Of a stretch of DNA of 64,000 nucleotides, positions 37,103-47,173 are shown piece by piece. The stretch's first letter is position 1. Each line of letters opens with the position of its first letter. Origin of the DNA: Neobacillus bataviensis (GTDB taxonomy: Bacteria; Bacillota; Bacilli; Bacillales_B; DSM-18226); assembly GCF_019969725.1 (NCBI RefSeq), contig NZ_JAHXYW010000001.1, forward strand, positions 496,001 through 560,000, given 5' to 3'. The position numbers and the translations under genes are program-made. The notes under the pieces are model-generated. The model was given only the letters and a program-made list of their open reading frames with translations, was not told the DNA's origin and did no database searches.

Positions 37103-38119
37103 TCAACGCCCCTCTTGAACTGTACCTTTACCTACTATATAAGGTGACACTAAGGTTCCTGTCAAGTGTACACTATTTTCAATCCTGACATCTTTATCGA
37201 TAATGACTCCATCCAGTACACAATTTTCACCAATTTGACACTTCTGCATGATGATGGAGTTTCGAATCACAGCGCCTTTTCCAACTTTAACAGAACGGAA
37301 AAGGATGCTATTCTCCACTTCCCCTTCAATTACGCATCCATTTGCAATCATTGAATTGGCAACCTTGGCTTCCCTCTTATACCGTGTTGGCGGCTCGTCC
37401 TTTACCTTCGTGAAAATTGGTTCTTCCTTTGAAAATATTTGCTTCCAAACGGCCGGCTGCAGCAAATCCAAACTATTTCGATAATAGCTTTGAAGCGAGT
37501 CAATAATCGCAATAAAGCCTGTACATTCATACAAATTTATTTTAAAGTTATGACGTTTATCATGTACTACATCAAAAATACTGTAATATCCTTGATTCTT
37601 GTATTTTTCAAAAAGGGAAAGCAATAAATCTTTGCTCAAAATATAGGTTTCCAGCGATTTCCCATTATTACATACTTCCGTAATATCCGCTTCCGTTTCA
37701 ATATGATGATCCAATATTTTACAGAAATCAATAGTTCCAATTGTGTAGCAATTGGTGATGACAACGTACTTTTGCTTACTGCGTAAGAAATAGGTGATAT
37801 TTTTCGAGAAATGTGCAAATGACCCAAATCGTTCGTACCGGGATTTTCCATCTGGCGTGAACATAAACAAACCATCACGCTTTCTGTCCAAATCCCATTG
37901 CTTTCCAGATCCTAAATGGTCCATTAAAGACCGTATCTCATGTCCGGTGAAAATCGCTACATTCGTAATCCCAGAGTTCACCATATTTGATAACATAAAG
38001 TCAATTAAACGATAACGTCCTGCAAAGGGAAGAGACGCTAAGGTACGATGTGCAGTTAAATTCTGAAATGTATCAAACTCATTGGTTGCATTGATAATGC
38101 CAAGCATGGAACATGACAA
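37103..38119 (-). CDS. glgD: Glucose-1-phosphate adenylyltransferase, GlgD subunit
   Basis: A 338-residue GlgD paralogue of GlgC, thought to act as a regulatory partner. The N-terminus (LGIINATNEFDTFQNLTAHRTLASLPFAGRYRLIDF) lacks the GGxGxRL nucleotide loop seen in GlgC, as is usual for GlgD; the C-terminus has left-handed beta-helix repeats. Start TTG 38119 lies five bases from GGAGG. Between glgC (36 bp) and glgA (6 bp). Confidence 0.95.
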   Translation of the reverse strand: MSCSMLGIINATNEFDTFQNLTAHRTLASLPFAGRYRLIDFMLSNMVNSGITNVAIFTGHEIRSLMDHLGSGKQWDLDRKRDGLFMFTPDGKSRYERFGSFAHFSKNITYFLRSKQKYVVITNCYTIGTIDFCKILDHHIETEADITEVCNNGKSLETYILSKDLLLSLFEKYKNQGYYSIFDVVHDKRHNFKINLYECTGFIAIIDSLQSYYRNSLDLLQPAVWKQIFSKEEPIFTKVKDEPPTRYKREAKVANSMIANGCVIEGEVENSILFRSVKVGKGAVIRNSIIMQKCQIGENCVLDGVIIDKDVRIENSVHLTGTLVSPYIVGKGTVQEGR

Positions 38120-38154
38120 AGTATCCTCCTACCTTTCCTATTAAGTTTTTGTGA

Positions 38155-39285
38155 CTAATCTTCATCAGCAAACAAAATTACAGCATCTTTGTTATGTGAG
38201 GGACGAATAATAGCATTATCTTCCACCACCATACCTGGTGCGACAATCGCTCGCTCGATCACTACATTTTTTCCGACACGGGCGTTCGGCATGACAACAG
38301 AGTCCTGAATAATACTGCCTTTCTCCACTGTAACGCCTTGGAACAAAACTGAATGCTTAATCGTCCCTTCTACAATACAGCCCTCATTAATCAATGACTC
38401 CTCGATTTGAGCGGTTGGAGCAATATATTGAGGCGGCTGATTTGGATTCACAGAATAAATTCTCCAATTACGATCATAAAGATCCAGGTCCGTATCCTCT
38501 TTTAATAAGTCCATATTGGCTTCCCACAAGCTTCCTACCGTACCGACATCCTTCCAATAGCCTTGGAAAGGATAGGCCACGACCCTTTTCTTTTCTTCCA
38601 GTAATAAAGGAATGATATCTTTGCCAAAATCATTGCTTGATTCAGGATTTTTATCATCCATCTCTAAAAACATTCTTAAAACCGGCCATTTAAAGATGTA
38701 GATTCCCATCGATGCTAAATTGCTTTTTGGCTCTTTCGGTTTTTCCTCAAATTCAATAATTTCTAATTCCTCATTGGTATTCATAATTCCAAAGCGGCTG
38801 GCTTCTTCCCAGGCAACCTCAATAACGGAAATCGATACATCTGCTTCTTTTTCGATATGGTAATCAAGCATTTTGGAGTAATCCATTTTATAAATATGGT
38901 CGCCAGAAAGGATTAGAACGTATTCTGGATTGTATTGTTTTAAATAATTTAAATTTTGGTAAATGGCATTTGCCGTACCTTTATACCACCTGACGCCTGC
39001 CGTTTCCGAATAGGGAGGCAATACGGTAACCCCGCCATTAATTCTATCTAAATCCCAGGCACTGCCAATCCCGATATAGGAATGTAAAACCAGAGGCAGA
39101 TATTGGGTCAATACACCTACTGTATCTATTCCTGAGTTTGTACAGTTGCTTAACGGAAAATCAATGATTCTATACTTGCCTCCAAATGAAACGGCCGGCT
39201 TGGCCTTATTTCTTGTCAATGCACTAAGACGGCTTCCCTGACCGCCTGCCAGTAACATTGCTACGCACTTTTTTTTCTGTACCAT
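38155..39285 (-). CDS. glgC: Glucose-1-phosphate adenylyltransferase
   Basis: A 376-residue enzyme making ADP-glucose, the committed step of glycogen synthesis. Motifs: [14 protein letters not shown] (nucleotide), [35 protein letters not shown], and C-terminal beta-helix with YWKDVGT. ATG 39285 after AAAGGGG. Its start lies 62 bp inside the end of glgB, so the two overlap and are likely translationally coupled. Confidence 0.97.
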   Translation of the reverse strand: MVQKKKCVAMLLAGGQGSRLSALTRNKAKPAVSFGGKYRIIDFPLSNCTNSGIDTVGVLTQYLPLVLHSYIGIGSAWDLDRINGGVTVLPPYSETAGVRWYKGTANAIYQNLNYLKQYNPEYVLILSGDHIYKMDYSKMLDYHIEKEADVSISVIEVAWEEASRFGIMNTNEELEIIEFEEKPKEPKSNLASMGIYIFKWPVLRMFLEMDDKNPESSNDFGKDIIPLLLEEKKRVVAYPFQGYWKDVGTVGSLWEANMDLLKEDTDLDLYDRNWRIYSVNPNQPPQYIAPTAQIEESLINEGCIVEGTIKHSVLFQGVTVEKGSIIQDSVVMPNARVGKNVVIERAIVAPGMVVEDNAIIRPSHNKDAVILFADED

Positions 39286-41167
39286 TATTTATTTTCCCCT
39301 TTCTTGTTTTCACTGGTCGTAAGATGGATATACCAAAAGGCGGGATGGTCATCTCCAGATGGCAAGGCTGATTATGAAACGGCTTTTCAATTGTCTTGAT
39401 TTTCTTTTTATTAACCCTGCCGGAACCACCAAATACTACCGCATCACTATTTAAAATCTCATTGTAATAATTGTAGGAAGGAACTCCCACTTTATAGTTT
39501 TCATAAACAACCTCTGTAAAATTGCAAACCATAATAAGAATATTGTCTTCAATTTTCCCTTTTCTAATAAAGGAGAAAATACTTTGATCCTTATTGTCTG
39601 CATCAATCCACTCAAAGCCCTCATTATCATGGTCCAGTTCCCACAATGGTTTTGAACGTTTATACAGGTGCATCAATTCTTTAAAGTAATCATGGATGTA
39701 GCGGTGCATCTCGAATTCGTGTAATTCCCAATCTAAATCCTCTAAATCCTTCCATTCATCAAACTGACCGAACTCTCCGCCCATAAACAAGAGTTTTTTG
39801 CCAGGGTGTGTCATGAAATACCCAAACAATAAGCGAAGCTGGGCAAATTTCCGCCAATAATCACCCGGCATTTTATTTAAAAGGGATTTTTTGCCGTGAA
39901 CCACCTCATCATGTGACAATGGCAGGACGAAGTTTTCTGAAAATGCATACAGGAGGGAGAAGGTGACTTTATCATGCAATTCCTTACGATTCTGGGGCTC
40001 TGCTGACATATATTTTAAAATATCGTTCATCCACCCCATATTCCATTTATAGTTAAAGCCTAAGCCGCCTTCATAGGCAGGTGAGGTTACTAGCGGCCAA
40101 TCTGTCGAATCTTCCGCCATCATCAAAATGGCTGGATTGGCATTAAAGACAATCTCATTCAGCTTTCGCAGAAACGATACGGCAAATTCATTTTTTTGAT
40201 ACACGCCCCCGGCATGCCAGTACAGCATATTGGCAACTGCATCAATCCGAAAACCGTCAACGTGGTAGTATTTCATCCAGAATAAGGCGTTCGAAATCAA
40301 GAAGCTCCGCACTTCAGGTTTTCCCAAATCAAAATTGGCTGTTCCCCATATTTCATTCTCGCGTACGTATGTATCTTCATATTCATATACAGGCTGCCCA
40401 TCAAACATATACAAACCATGGGCATCCCTGCCATAATGTCCTGGAACCCAATCAAGGATGACCCCTATACCACTTTGATGGCATTGGTCGATAAAATACA
40501 TTAAATCATGCGGTGTACCAAAACGACTTGTCGGTGAATAATATCCGGTTCCTTGGTAGCCCCAGGAACGATCATAGGGATGTTCAATTATAGGCATGAT
40601 TTCAACATGAGTAAATTTATGCTCAAGGACATATGGGATCAGATCCTCAGCCAGCTCTCGGTATGAATAAAACTCCCCATCGTCCTTTTTCTTCCAAGAA
40701 CCTAAATGCACCTCGTAAATGGTAAGTGGTTCTTCATAGACACTTTTCTTTCGTTTATTTTTAAACCACTTTTGATCGTTCCAATCATATCCCTCAATGT
40801 TGTAAACGATTGATGCTGTGTGCGGCCTGAGCTCAGAATAAAATCCATAGGGATCTGCCTTTAGGATCGTATCTCCCTCAGCAGTTATTATTTGATACTT
40901 GTATATCTCGTGTTCCAGTAAACCTGGAATAAATAATGACCAAATTCCTTCTTCATTTAGTTTTGTCATACCATGCCGGCTTCCAACCCAATTATTAAAA
41001 TCCCCAACCACGTTGACCTCGGCGGCATGGGGAGACCAGACAGAAAAACGAGTACCCTTAACTCCATTCTGTATTTCAAGATGCGCCCCAAAGACCTTGT
41101 AGCATTCATACAAACTTCCTTCGTGAAAAAGGTGGACATCATAATCTGTTGGATGTGTTAAGGTCAC
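39224..41167 (-). CDS. glgB: 1,4-alpha-glucan branching enzyme
   Basis: A 647-residue GH13 branching enzyme: N-terminal CBM48 ([18 protein letters not shown]), GH13 regions [20 protein letters not shown] with the nucleophile Asp, MAEDSTDWP with the acid Glu, and [12 protein letters not shown]. The start is most likely GTG 41167 ([21 protein letters not shown]), matching B. subtilis GlgB and preceded by GAGGTGA; an ATG at 41230 has no ribosome site. The C-terminal 35 residues, basic and glycine-poor, are an extension that overlaps glgC. Confidence 0.95.
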   Translation of the reverse strand: MTLTHPTDYDVHLFHEGSLYECYKVFGAHLEIQNGVKGTRFSVWSPHAAEVNVVGDFNNWVGSRHGMTKLNEEGIWSLFIPGLLEHEIYKYQIITAEGDTILKADPYGFYSELRPHTASIVYNIEGYDWNDQKWFKNKRKKSVYEEPLTIYEVHLGSWKKKDDGEFYSYRELAEDLIPYVLEHKFTHVEIMPIIEHPYDRSWGYQGTGYYSPTSRFGTPHDLMYFIDQCHQSGIGVILDWVPGHYGRDAHGLYMFDGQPVYEYEDTYVRENEIWGTANFDLGKPEVRSFLISNALFWMKYYHVDGFRIDAVANMLYWHAGGVYQKNEFAVSFLRKLNEIVFNANPAILMMAEDSTDWPLVTSPAYEGGLGFNYKWNMGWMNDILKYMSAEPQNRKELHDKVTFSLLYAFSENFVLPLSHDEVVHGKKSLLNKMPGDYWRKFAQLRLLFGYFMTHPGKKLLFMGGEFGQFDEWKDLEDLDWELHEFEMHRYIHDYFKELMHLYKRSKPLWELDHDNEGFEWIDADNKDQSIFSFIRKGKIEDNILIMVCNFTEVVYENYKVGVPSYNYYNEILNSDAVVFGGSGRVNKKKIKTIEKPFHNQPCHLEMTIPPFGISILRPVKTRKGKINNGTEKKVRSNVTGRRSGKPS

Positions 41168-41233
41168 AATTCTCACCTCTATGCTGCTGAATTTTCCATC
41201 TCCATAATCAAACGCTCTAATTTGTAGCATGTT

Positions 41234-41264
41234 AAAAGAAGCTGCCCATTATTCTGGACAGCTT
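41234..41264 (-). terminator. Intrinsic terminator after AEC carrier
   Basis: Minus strand AAGCTGTCC-N8-GGGCAGCTT then CTTTT; it separates the AEC carrier gene from the glg operon. Confidence 0.7.
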
Positions 41265-41279
41265 TGCAAAATCAAACGA

Positions 41280-42203
41280 TTAAAATAAAATGGTTGATAA
41301 AAAAACCACAGTGGTTACGGTAATCATGCTAAGCAAGGTAGACAGCAAAACGACTTGAGCGGCATATTCTGGATGATTTCCATATTCTAGAGCAAATAAA
41401 GCACTATTTCTTGATGTTGGGAAGGAGCTGGCAATAAACAACGCCTGTGCTGTAGTTCCATCTAATTTTAAAAGAAAAATAATAAGTAATGCGATGGCCG
41501 GTGAAAGAATGAGACGGCCAAATAAACTTAGAAACAGCGGCAAAGAAAATTTGCTAATTTTTATATAGGCACTTTGAGCACCAAGCGTAACGAGTGCTAC
41601 GGCCAGAAAAGCATCAGAAGTATTGCTGATTGGTGTCCATAGAAAATCGGGTAATTTTATATGAAGGGTGTGGAGAATCAATCCCAATAAAAAAGCATAA
41701 ATAACTGGATTTTTTAAAAACTTCTTTATAGCTATAATTCCACTTTGATCAACGGAAACCGAATTTATCAGCCCATAGGTGTAGGTAAGTAAGTTCTGAA
41801 AAATCATGACCACAATTTGAATGGACGCACCCAATGGACTATGCTGGAAAACAAGCTGGCTTACTGGTAGCCCAAAGTTTCCAGAATTGTTAAGGACCAC
41901 GCTATTTTTGAAGGTCGACGACAAGCCGTTTTCAAATTTGGCTGCTTTCGAAATCACTGCCGTAATAAGCATTAAACTACTGCATTGTATTAATAAAAAG
42001 CTCAATACATGGACAAGTGTTTTTCCGCCAACATTTGTTTGATAAATATTTACAAAACTAACACAAGGCATCAAAAAATAGTTATTTAATTTAGATAATG
42101 TATTCATATCAAACTGAAATTTTCGATGTAAAAATACTCCAGCCCCTATTAACGTAAAGACTGGTAAAATGACATTTATTAATATAAGAAAAAATACTTC
42201 CAT
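41280..42203 (-). CDS. AEC family transporter
   Basis: A 307-residue auxin-efflux-carrier-type protein with about ten transmembrane helices and the family patterns LNNYFLMPCVSF, NSVVLNNSGNFGLPV and FIASSFPTSRNSALFALEYG. Bacterial members move malonate, malate or other small acids; the substrate is not deducible. ATG 42203 follows AGAAGGGG. It stands between glg and a citrate-type carrier, both flanked by terminators, so it is monocistronic. Confidence 0.9.
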   Translation of the reverse strand: MEVFFLILINVILPVFTLIGAGVFLHRKFQFDMNTLSKLNNYFLMPCVSFVNIYQTNVGGKTLVHVLSFLLIQCSSLMLITAVISKAAKFENGLSSTFKNSVVLNNSGNFGLPVSQLVFQHSPLGASIQIVVMIFQNLLTYTYGLINSVSVDQSGIIAIKKFLKNPVIYAFLLGLILHTLHIKLPDFLWTPISNTSDAFLAVALVTLGAQSAYIKISKFSLPLFLSLFGRLILSPAIALLIIFLLKLDGTTAQALFIASSFPTSRNSALFALEYGNHPEYAAQVVLLSTLLSMITVTTVVFLSTILF

Positions 42204-42238
42204 AATATTCCCCTTCTGTTATTCCCCATTAATGAAAT

Positions 42239-42277
42239 ATAGTCCAAGAACCCTCAAGTGGAGAGCTCTTGGACTAT
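42239..42277 (-). terminator. Intrinsic terminator after CitMHS carrier
   Basis: ATAGTCCAAGA-N17-TCTTGGACTAT, with an inner AGAGCTCT-like pair; on the minus strand followed by ATTTC, so the T-run is weak. Confidence 0.65.
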
Positions 42278-42287
42278 GGCAAATTTG

Positions 42288-43580
42288 TTAAAAAGGAATA
42301 ATGGTCAAAATTACAGCAACTAAAATCATAACTGCTGATGATGCGCAGGCCCATTTTAGGAATGAACGCTGCAGGTCTCCGAAATCTTTACCAACCATTC
42401 CCACCAATAAATACGTAGATGGAACTAACGGACTTAACAGGTGAACAGGCTGCCCTAGAAGAGAAGCTCGTCCAATTGCGGCTGGATCGATTCCATATAC
42501 GCTCGCAGCTTTAGCAAGTAAAGGCAAAACTCCATAGTAGAAAGCATCATTGGACATAAAAAACGTAAATGGTGCACTAATGATAGCAGTAATAATGGCG
42601 ATGTGTGGACCTAAAGCACTTGGGATATGAGAAATCATAATGTTGGCCATTCCATCCACCATTTTTGTCCCAGAAAGAATCCCTGTAAAAATCCCTGCTG
42701 CAAAAACCATTGAAACAACAGACAAAGCATTATCAGCGTAGTGCATGATTCGTTCTTTTTGTTCTTTTAAATTTGGATAATTGATCGTAATGGCAATGGC
42801 AAAGCCTATCATGAACAATACGGTTGATGGCAGTACCTCTTGAATAAGTGCAACTAACAATAGAATAGTAAGTAAATAGTTTACGATGATTAATTTTGGA
42901 CGCTTTAAGTAGTCATCCGCTGTTGTAGCAGCTATTTCTGAAAGAGTGCTATAATCGATTTCTAGGACACCAATCCGTTTCTTTTCTTTTCGTCCAAGGA
43001 GGTATGCCATAAACAATACAAACAACACACCGCCAACCATACTTGGGATTACGGGAGTAAAAATATCGCCCATTTCAAGATGTAAGGCTGTCATCGCTCT
43101 TGCAGTTGGTCCGCCCCATGGAAGAAGGTTCATAACTCCTGATGATGATACAGCGATTCCAGCCAGTACCAATGGTTTCATTCCGATTCGCTTATACAAA
43201 GGAAGCATAGCAGAAATGGTAATCATATAAGTAGTTGTTCCATCACCATCAAGAGAGATTAATAGCGCAAGGACGGCTGTTCCTATTGCAATTTTTACCG
43301 GATCCCCTTTTACTAGTTTCAAGATTGTCGAAATGATAGGGTCAAATACCCCTGCATCGATCAATATCCCGAAAAAGAGAATCGCGAACAGGATCATGAT
43401 TCCTGTCGGTGCCACGCTTTTAATCCCCTCAAGCGCCATTGGCCCCATTTCTTTTCCGAATCCGCCGATTAAGGCAAATACAACCGGTACCACCATTAAG
43501 GCGATCATCGCTGAAAGACGTTTTGTCATAATTAATACCATAAATACAATAATCATTAAAAATCCTAAAGTTGCTAACAT
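42288..43580 (-). CDS. citM: CitMHS family metal-citrate transporter
   Basis: A 430-residue CitMHS carrier, about 11-12 transmembrane helices, close to B. subtilis CitM by LGFLMIIVFMVLIMTKRLS at the N-terminus, SLDGDGTTTYMITISAMLPLY, and LPWGGPTARA in the middle. CitM imports the magnesium-citrate complex with protons. ATG 43580 follows AAAAGGGG. A cre-like site sits about 50-65 bp upstream and the CitST-type genes follow upstream, as with CcpA- and CitT-controlled citM. It could also be a paralogue such as CitH. Confidence 0.9.
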   Translation of the reverse strand: MLATLGFLMIIVFMVLIMTKRLSAMIALMVVPVVFALIGGFGKEMGPMALEGIKSVAPTGIMILFAILFFGILIDAGVFDPIISTILKLVKGDPVKIAIGTAVLALLISLDGDGTTTYMITISAMLPLYKRIGMKPLVLAGIAVSSSGVMNLLPWGGPTARAMTALHLEMGDIFTPVIPSMVGGVLFVLFMAYLLGRKEKKRIGVLEIDYSTLSEIAATTADDYLKRPKLIIVNYLLTILLLVALIQEVLPSTVLFMIGFAIAITINYPNLKEQKERIMHYADNALSVVSMVFAAGIFTGILSGTKMVDGMANIMISHIPSALGPHIAIITAIISAPFTFFMSNDAFYYGVLPLLAKAASVYGIDPAAIGRASLLGQPVHLLSPLVPSTYLLVGMVGKDFGDLQRSFLKWACASSAVMILVAVILTIIPF

Positions 43581-43631
43581 CGTCTTCACCCCTTTTGTTT
43601 GTAAATTAATAATAATCAAAATTTTCTAGAG

Positions 43632-43645
43632 TGAAAACGTTTGCA
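43632..43645. promoter_or_regulatory. cre-like (CcpA) site upstream of citM
   Basis: TGAAAACGTTTGCA matches the TGWAANCGNTNWCA consensus with one mismatch, 52 bp upstream of the citM start. Confidence 0.65.
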
Positions 43646-43712
43646 AAATAAAGTTATTATTGTAAATAAAGATGTATTTTGTACATATTGTTCACGGATA
43701 TAAGAAAATCGT

Positions 43713-43853
43713 AAGCGCCCGTTTAGCGCACGACAGGCCTGGAGCGCTCCAACTGAGATAAAGGAAACACGAAGAGCGTTAGCGCATTCGTGCTTGACTT
43801 ATCGTAGGGCGGAGAGCGAAGGACACTAGTCGCTGGGCGCTGGAGCTGGACAA
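43713..43853. repeat. GC-rich dispersed repeat element
   Basis: About 140 bp, clearly richer in GC than the flanks, made of GCGCC/GCGCT and CACGAA/TTCGTG inverted pieces (CACGAA-gagcgttagcgca-TTCGTG at 43768-43792) and bounded by AGCGCCCG and GCGCTGGAGC ends. It resembles the dispersed GC-rich repeats I know from several Bacillus genomes. It sits between citM and citT. No coding potential. Confidence 0.6.
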
Positions 43854-43877
43854 TTCTCAAAGTCGAATTTTACATTT

Positions 43878-44561
43878 TTAAATAGGATAATATTTTCTTT
43901 CCGGTCTTCCGACGATTCCATAGACCACTTCCGCCTTGACTTCCTTTATGGATGACAGGTATTCCAAATAGCGGCGCGCTGTGATTCGGGAGGCTCCAAT
44001 TTCATTTCCCACCTCTTCGGCAGAAAGGCCTTGGTTTTTAACCTGTAGAACGTTTTTCACCTTACTTAGTGTAATTTCATCAATTCCTTTTGGCAATCCA
44101 GCTTCCTTACCTAGCTTTTCAATTTCTTTATTTCCAAAAAGAAGGTCCACATATTTTTGGTTTATTTCCTGTTCTGAATTTAAAAGAGAGTGCTTTTTGA
44201 TAAAATCGAGAATGACTTCGTCAAATCTTTCTCTGTTTACTGGTTTTATCAAATAGTTTTCGACTCCATAAGCCAACGCTTTTTCAATGAACGCTTTATC
44301 GGTTGCTGCTGTTATCATAATTATATTTACTTTTGGGAATTGCTCGCGGACAATGGGAAGCAAATCAGAGCCGAGCATGTCGGGCATGTACACATCCAAT
44401 ATTAATAAATCCGGTGCATTTTCCTCCAGTAATTGAAGCGTCTGACTGCCATTCAATGCTTTTCCAGCCACTTCAATTTCCTTAAATTTTTTTAAAAATT
44501 TTTCGTGGATATCAGCGATCCGAAAATCATCTTCTGCAATAACCGCTTTTATCTTATTCAA
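43878..44561 (-). CDS. citT: CitT/DcuR-type response regulator
   Basis: A 227-residue response regulator of the CitB family: receiver domain with phospho-acceptor Asp56 (LLILDVYMPDM) and K in LIKPV, then a C-terminal HTH (LSAEEVGNEIGASRITARRYLEYL). The start is TTG 44561, eight bases from GAGGAG, overlapping the kinase stop by 8 bp (translational coupling). Predicted to respond to citrate or a dicarboxylate and activate the carrier gene downstream, from which a repeat element separates it. Confidence 0.92.
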   Translation of the reverse strand: MNKIKAVIAEDDFRIADIHEKFLKKFKEIEVAGKALNGSQTLQLLEENAPDLLILDVYMPDMLGSDLLPIVREQFPKVNIIMITAATDKAFIEKALAYGVENYLIKPVNRERFDEVILDFIKKHSLLNSEQEINQKYVDLLFGNKEIEKLGKEAGLPKGIDEITLSKVKNVLQVKNQGLSAEEVGNEIGASRITARRYLEYLSSIKEVKAEVVYGIVGRPERKYYPI

Positions 44562-46161
44562 CTTTTTGACTCCTCTCGTATTCCTTTGGAAGGTATACCG
44601 TAAAGACCGTCCCACTTTCAGGATTACTTTGAACTTCAATCATACCATTCATTTCAGTCACAGCCTCTTCTGCATTTGCAAGTCCAAATCCCCTAGGCTC
44701 AACTCCAGTCTTTGAAGTAAAGCCCCTATTAAATAGGAGTGGAATTTCTTTCTCACTAATTCCTTTTCCATTATCGGCAATCTCAAAAATGATATCACTT
44801 CCGATATCGGTCGTGAACAATTTTACGGTAGGAGATTCTTTACCGTAGACAGCTTCAAAGGCATTATCAATTAAGTTCCCCAGTATAATGATCAGGTTCG
44901 AAAGTTTAATATGGGCTGGTAATTCCTCTAAAAAGCTGTCAGCAACAATTTCAAAGTTTATTTTCTTTTCCGAAGCTTTTCCTAGTTTTCCTAATAGAAT
45001 CGCCTGAACCTTGGTATCTCTAATATGGTTAAAAACAATAGAATTCTGAATCTGCAAACTTTGCGTTTCCGTTTGGATCATCTCGATTGCCTGTTCATAT
45101 TCGCCGAGCTGAAGCAATCCCATTAACACATATAATTTATTGGTAAATTCATGTGTCTGGGCCCGTAAATCTTCCGAATAACTTTTTACTTCTGATATGG
45201 TATTGACCATTTGCTCAATCTCGGTTTTATCCCGGAAAGAAGCTACGACTCCACTAATTCCCGTTTCATCAAAGAGCGGTGTGCAATTGACGATGACGGT
45301 TTTATTCTTCCAGACCATTTCTTTATCCTCTTGCGGATTTCCCGTTCTTAGTACCTCATATAGGTAGTCTGAAGGGAACAGCCCGTCCACCTGCAAATGG
45401 CGGACAGATCCGTTAATATGTAAAAGTCGTTTCGCTGGCTGATTCATCATCGTGATGAATCCATCTTTATTGATGGCCAGAATTCCTTCCTTAACACCAT
45501 GTAGGACGGCGTTCTTTTCTTTATAAAGTGACGCTATCTCATAGGGTTCAAGACCCATTGTATCCTTACGGATGTTTCGCCCAAGGAGAATGCTGCCAAT
45601 AAGCGAAATAATAAGGGCAAAAAGTGAAACAAGAAGCACCTTGGAAAGAGTGTTCATAATTTGCTGCCTTACATCCTGTAGTAGGAAACCTACAGAAACG
45701 ATTCCGATTACCTCTCCCTTTTCGTTAAAGATAGGAGATTTCCCTCTAATCGAAGGTCCAAGTGACCCATTCGCTTTGGAGACATAATATTCTCCTTTGT
45801 TAAGGGCTCTTTCATTATCTCCACCCCTCATTTTCTTCCCAATCTTAGAGGTTATTGGATGTGAATATCTAATACCTTCTTTGTTTCCAATGACAACAAA
45901 TTCCGCCCCCGTCTCTTTGCGGATCTTCTCTGCAATCGGCTGAATCGTTTTAGATGGATCGGATGTTTCGAATGCTGAAATAATGGGAGGGATAAATGAG
46001 ACCGTTTTCGAGATTTCCAATGCCATCCGGCCCTTATTTTCCTCTATTTGTTTACTTTCCATATAGCTAAAGAATACGGTCAATAGCAGAATCAACAATA
46101 AACCCAACGATAGGACCAGCCCAAATATTTTTGTTTGTAATAATATTTTTTTTGTTTTCAG
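44554..46161 (-). CDS. citS: CitS/DcuS-type sensor histidine kinase
   Basis: A sensor kinase of about 535 residues: TM1 (residues 10-35), extracytoplasmic PASC/CACHE-like citrate- or dicarboxylate-binding domain (about 40-165, PIAEKIRKETGAEFVVIG), TM2, cytoplasmic PAS, dimerisation domain with the phospho-His in AQTHEFTNKLY, and HATPase (NLIDNAFEAV, DNGKGI, RGFGLA). Start choice is unusual: ATG 46188 has no ribosome site, but a perfect AAAGGAGG stands eight bases before CTG 46161, suggesting CTG initiation. Partner of citT. Confidence 0.9.
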   Translation of the reverse strand: MKTKKILLQTKIFGLVLSLGLLLILLLTVFFSYMESKQIEENKGRMALEISKTVSFIPPIISAFETSDPSKTIQPIAEKIRKETGAEFVVIGNKEGIRYSHPITSKIGKKMRGGDNERALNKGEYYVSKANGSLGPSIRGKSPIFNEKGEVIGIVSVGFLLQDVRQQIMNTLSKVLLVSLFALIISLIGSILLGRNIRKDTMGLEPYEIASLYKEKNAVLHGVKEGILAINKDGFITMMNQPAKRLLHINGSVRHLQVDGLFPSDYLYEVLRTGNPQEDKEMVWKNKTVIVNCTPLFDETGISGVVASFRDKTEIEQMVNTISEVKSYSEDLRAQTHEFTNKLYVLMGLLQLGEYEQAIEMIQTETQSLQIQNSIVFNHIRDTKVQAILLGKLGKASEKKINFEIVADSFLEELPAHIKLSNLIIILGNLIDNAFEAVYGKESPTVKLFTTDIGSDIIFEIADNGKGISEKEIPLLFNRGFTSKTGVEPRGFGLANAEEAVTEMNGMIEVQSNPESGTVFTVYLPKEYERSQKVE

Positions 46162-46253
46162 GCAGCACACCTCCTTTTGAATCTGCATGGATTATGTTTA
46201 AAAACCATTATATCCTTAATTGCTGGAAAATTGTTTGTAAATGTTTTCATTAA

Positions 46254-46282
46254 TAAAAAAAACGGCAGCAAACGGCTACCGT
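46254..46282 (-). terminator. Intrinsic terminator of sulfur operon
   Basis: Minus strand ACGGTAGC-N5-GCTGCCGT followed by eight T residues, just past the ssuE-like stop. Confidence 0.88.
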
Positions 46283-46294
46283 AAAATCTTACCT

Positions 46295-46852
46295 TCATAC
46301 AATGGACCTTGAACCACTTTTTTGAGTTGTTAATGAATGGTTTATCGTTTCTAATGATGCTTCTAACCGCTCTTTGGCTTCTGAATTTAATTCATAGCGG
46401 TTATTTCCTAATTTATTAATTTGATTGTCTAAAATAAATACCCCTTTTAAAATATTGGTTGCTCCCAAAGCAGCAAGTACAGGTTTTAGGGCATAATCAA
46501 TCATTAATAAGTGACCAAAAGTGCCGCCGACCGCAATTGGTAAAACAGTCTTACCCTCAAGGCCGCTTTGCGGCAGGAGATCCAAATACGTTTTTAATAC
46601 TCCTGTGAATGATGCTTTATAAACCGGTGTGAGAATTACGATAATATTTGAATCCTCAACCTTCAGATTCGCTTTTTTAATTTCTTCACTATCAAACTTC
46701 GCCAGAATTAAATCTTCTGCCGGCAAATGGCGGACATTTATGATTTCCGGAGTTGTCTGTACTCCATGGAAATAATTTAAAACATCATGTAATACACCAT
46801 TTAATCTCGTTTCCTCTGATGGGCTTCCAGAAATAATTGTAACGTTACTCAT
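46295..46852 (-). CDS. ssuE: NADPH-dependent FMN reductase (SsuE family)
   Basis: A 185-residue flavodoxin-fold reductase: GSPSEETRLNGVL (FMN phosphate loop), TPVYKASFTGVLKTYLDLLP and GGTFGHLLMIDYALKPVL, typical of SsuE. It supplies reduced FMN to two-component monooxygenases. It is the last gene of an operon that contains the CmoJ-like monooxygenase, so the match of partners is direct. ATG 46852 after AAAGGGAG. Confidence 0.9.
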   Translation of the reverse strand: MSNVTIISGSPSEETRLNGVLHDVLNYFHGVQTTPEIINVRHLPAEDLILAKFDSEEIKKANLKVEDSNIIVILTPVYKASFTGVLKTYLDLLPQSGLEGKTVLPIAVGGTFGHLLMIDYALKPVLAALGATNILKGVFILDNQINKLGNNRYELNSEAKERLEASLETINHSLTTQKSGSRSIV

Positions 46853-46899
46853 TCGTTCGAACTCCCTTTCATAAATAATTTTTTAAATCCAAATTAAAC

Positions 46900-47109
46900 T
46901 TAGTTCCGTTTTTGATTAATTAATTGAATCGACCCAAAATCGCTATGAGGATGATTAAGTGAATGGAATCTTTTATATTCGTCTTCAAGTTGCGTCAAGG
47001 ATAATTCAAAAAGATGTTGATCATCTTTCTTATAGACATTAAAAGCAATGAGTTTGTCGATTAAATTTTTCCGCTTATTTTCCACAGCTTTTCGAAGAAT
47101 CTCTCCCAA
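46900..47109 (-). CDS. FbpA-like small basic protein
   Basis: A 69-residue protein with the ILRKAVENKRKNLIDKLIAFNVYKKDD-like start and HLFELSLTQLEDEY of the Fur-regulated basic protein FbpA family (small helpers in the iron-sparing response). The GTG at 47118 overlaps the ribosome site; TTG 47109 has AGGAG at proper spacing. I see no Fur box right upstream. In a sulfur operon its role could be in controlling iron-sulfur use; function is unknown. Confidence 0.7.
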   Translation of the reverse strand: MGEILRKAVENKRKNLIDKLIAFNVYKKDDQHLFELSLTQLEDEYKRFHSLNHPHSDFGSIQLINQKRN

Positions 47110-47173
47110 CTCAATCACTCCTATATATAGACTTTAAATTCCATCCTTTATAAAAATGGCTGATACTAACATT

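Noticed and set aside
46900..47170. Fur box before the FbpA-like gene
   Set aside because: No 19-bp inverted repeat resembling a Fur site in the gap; the gene is inside an operon.
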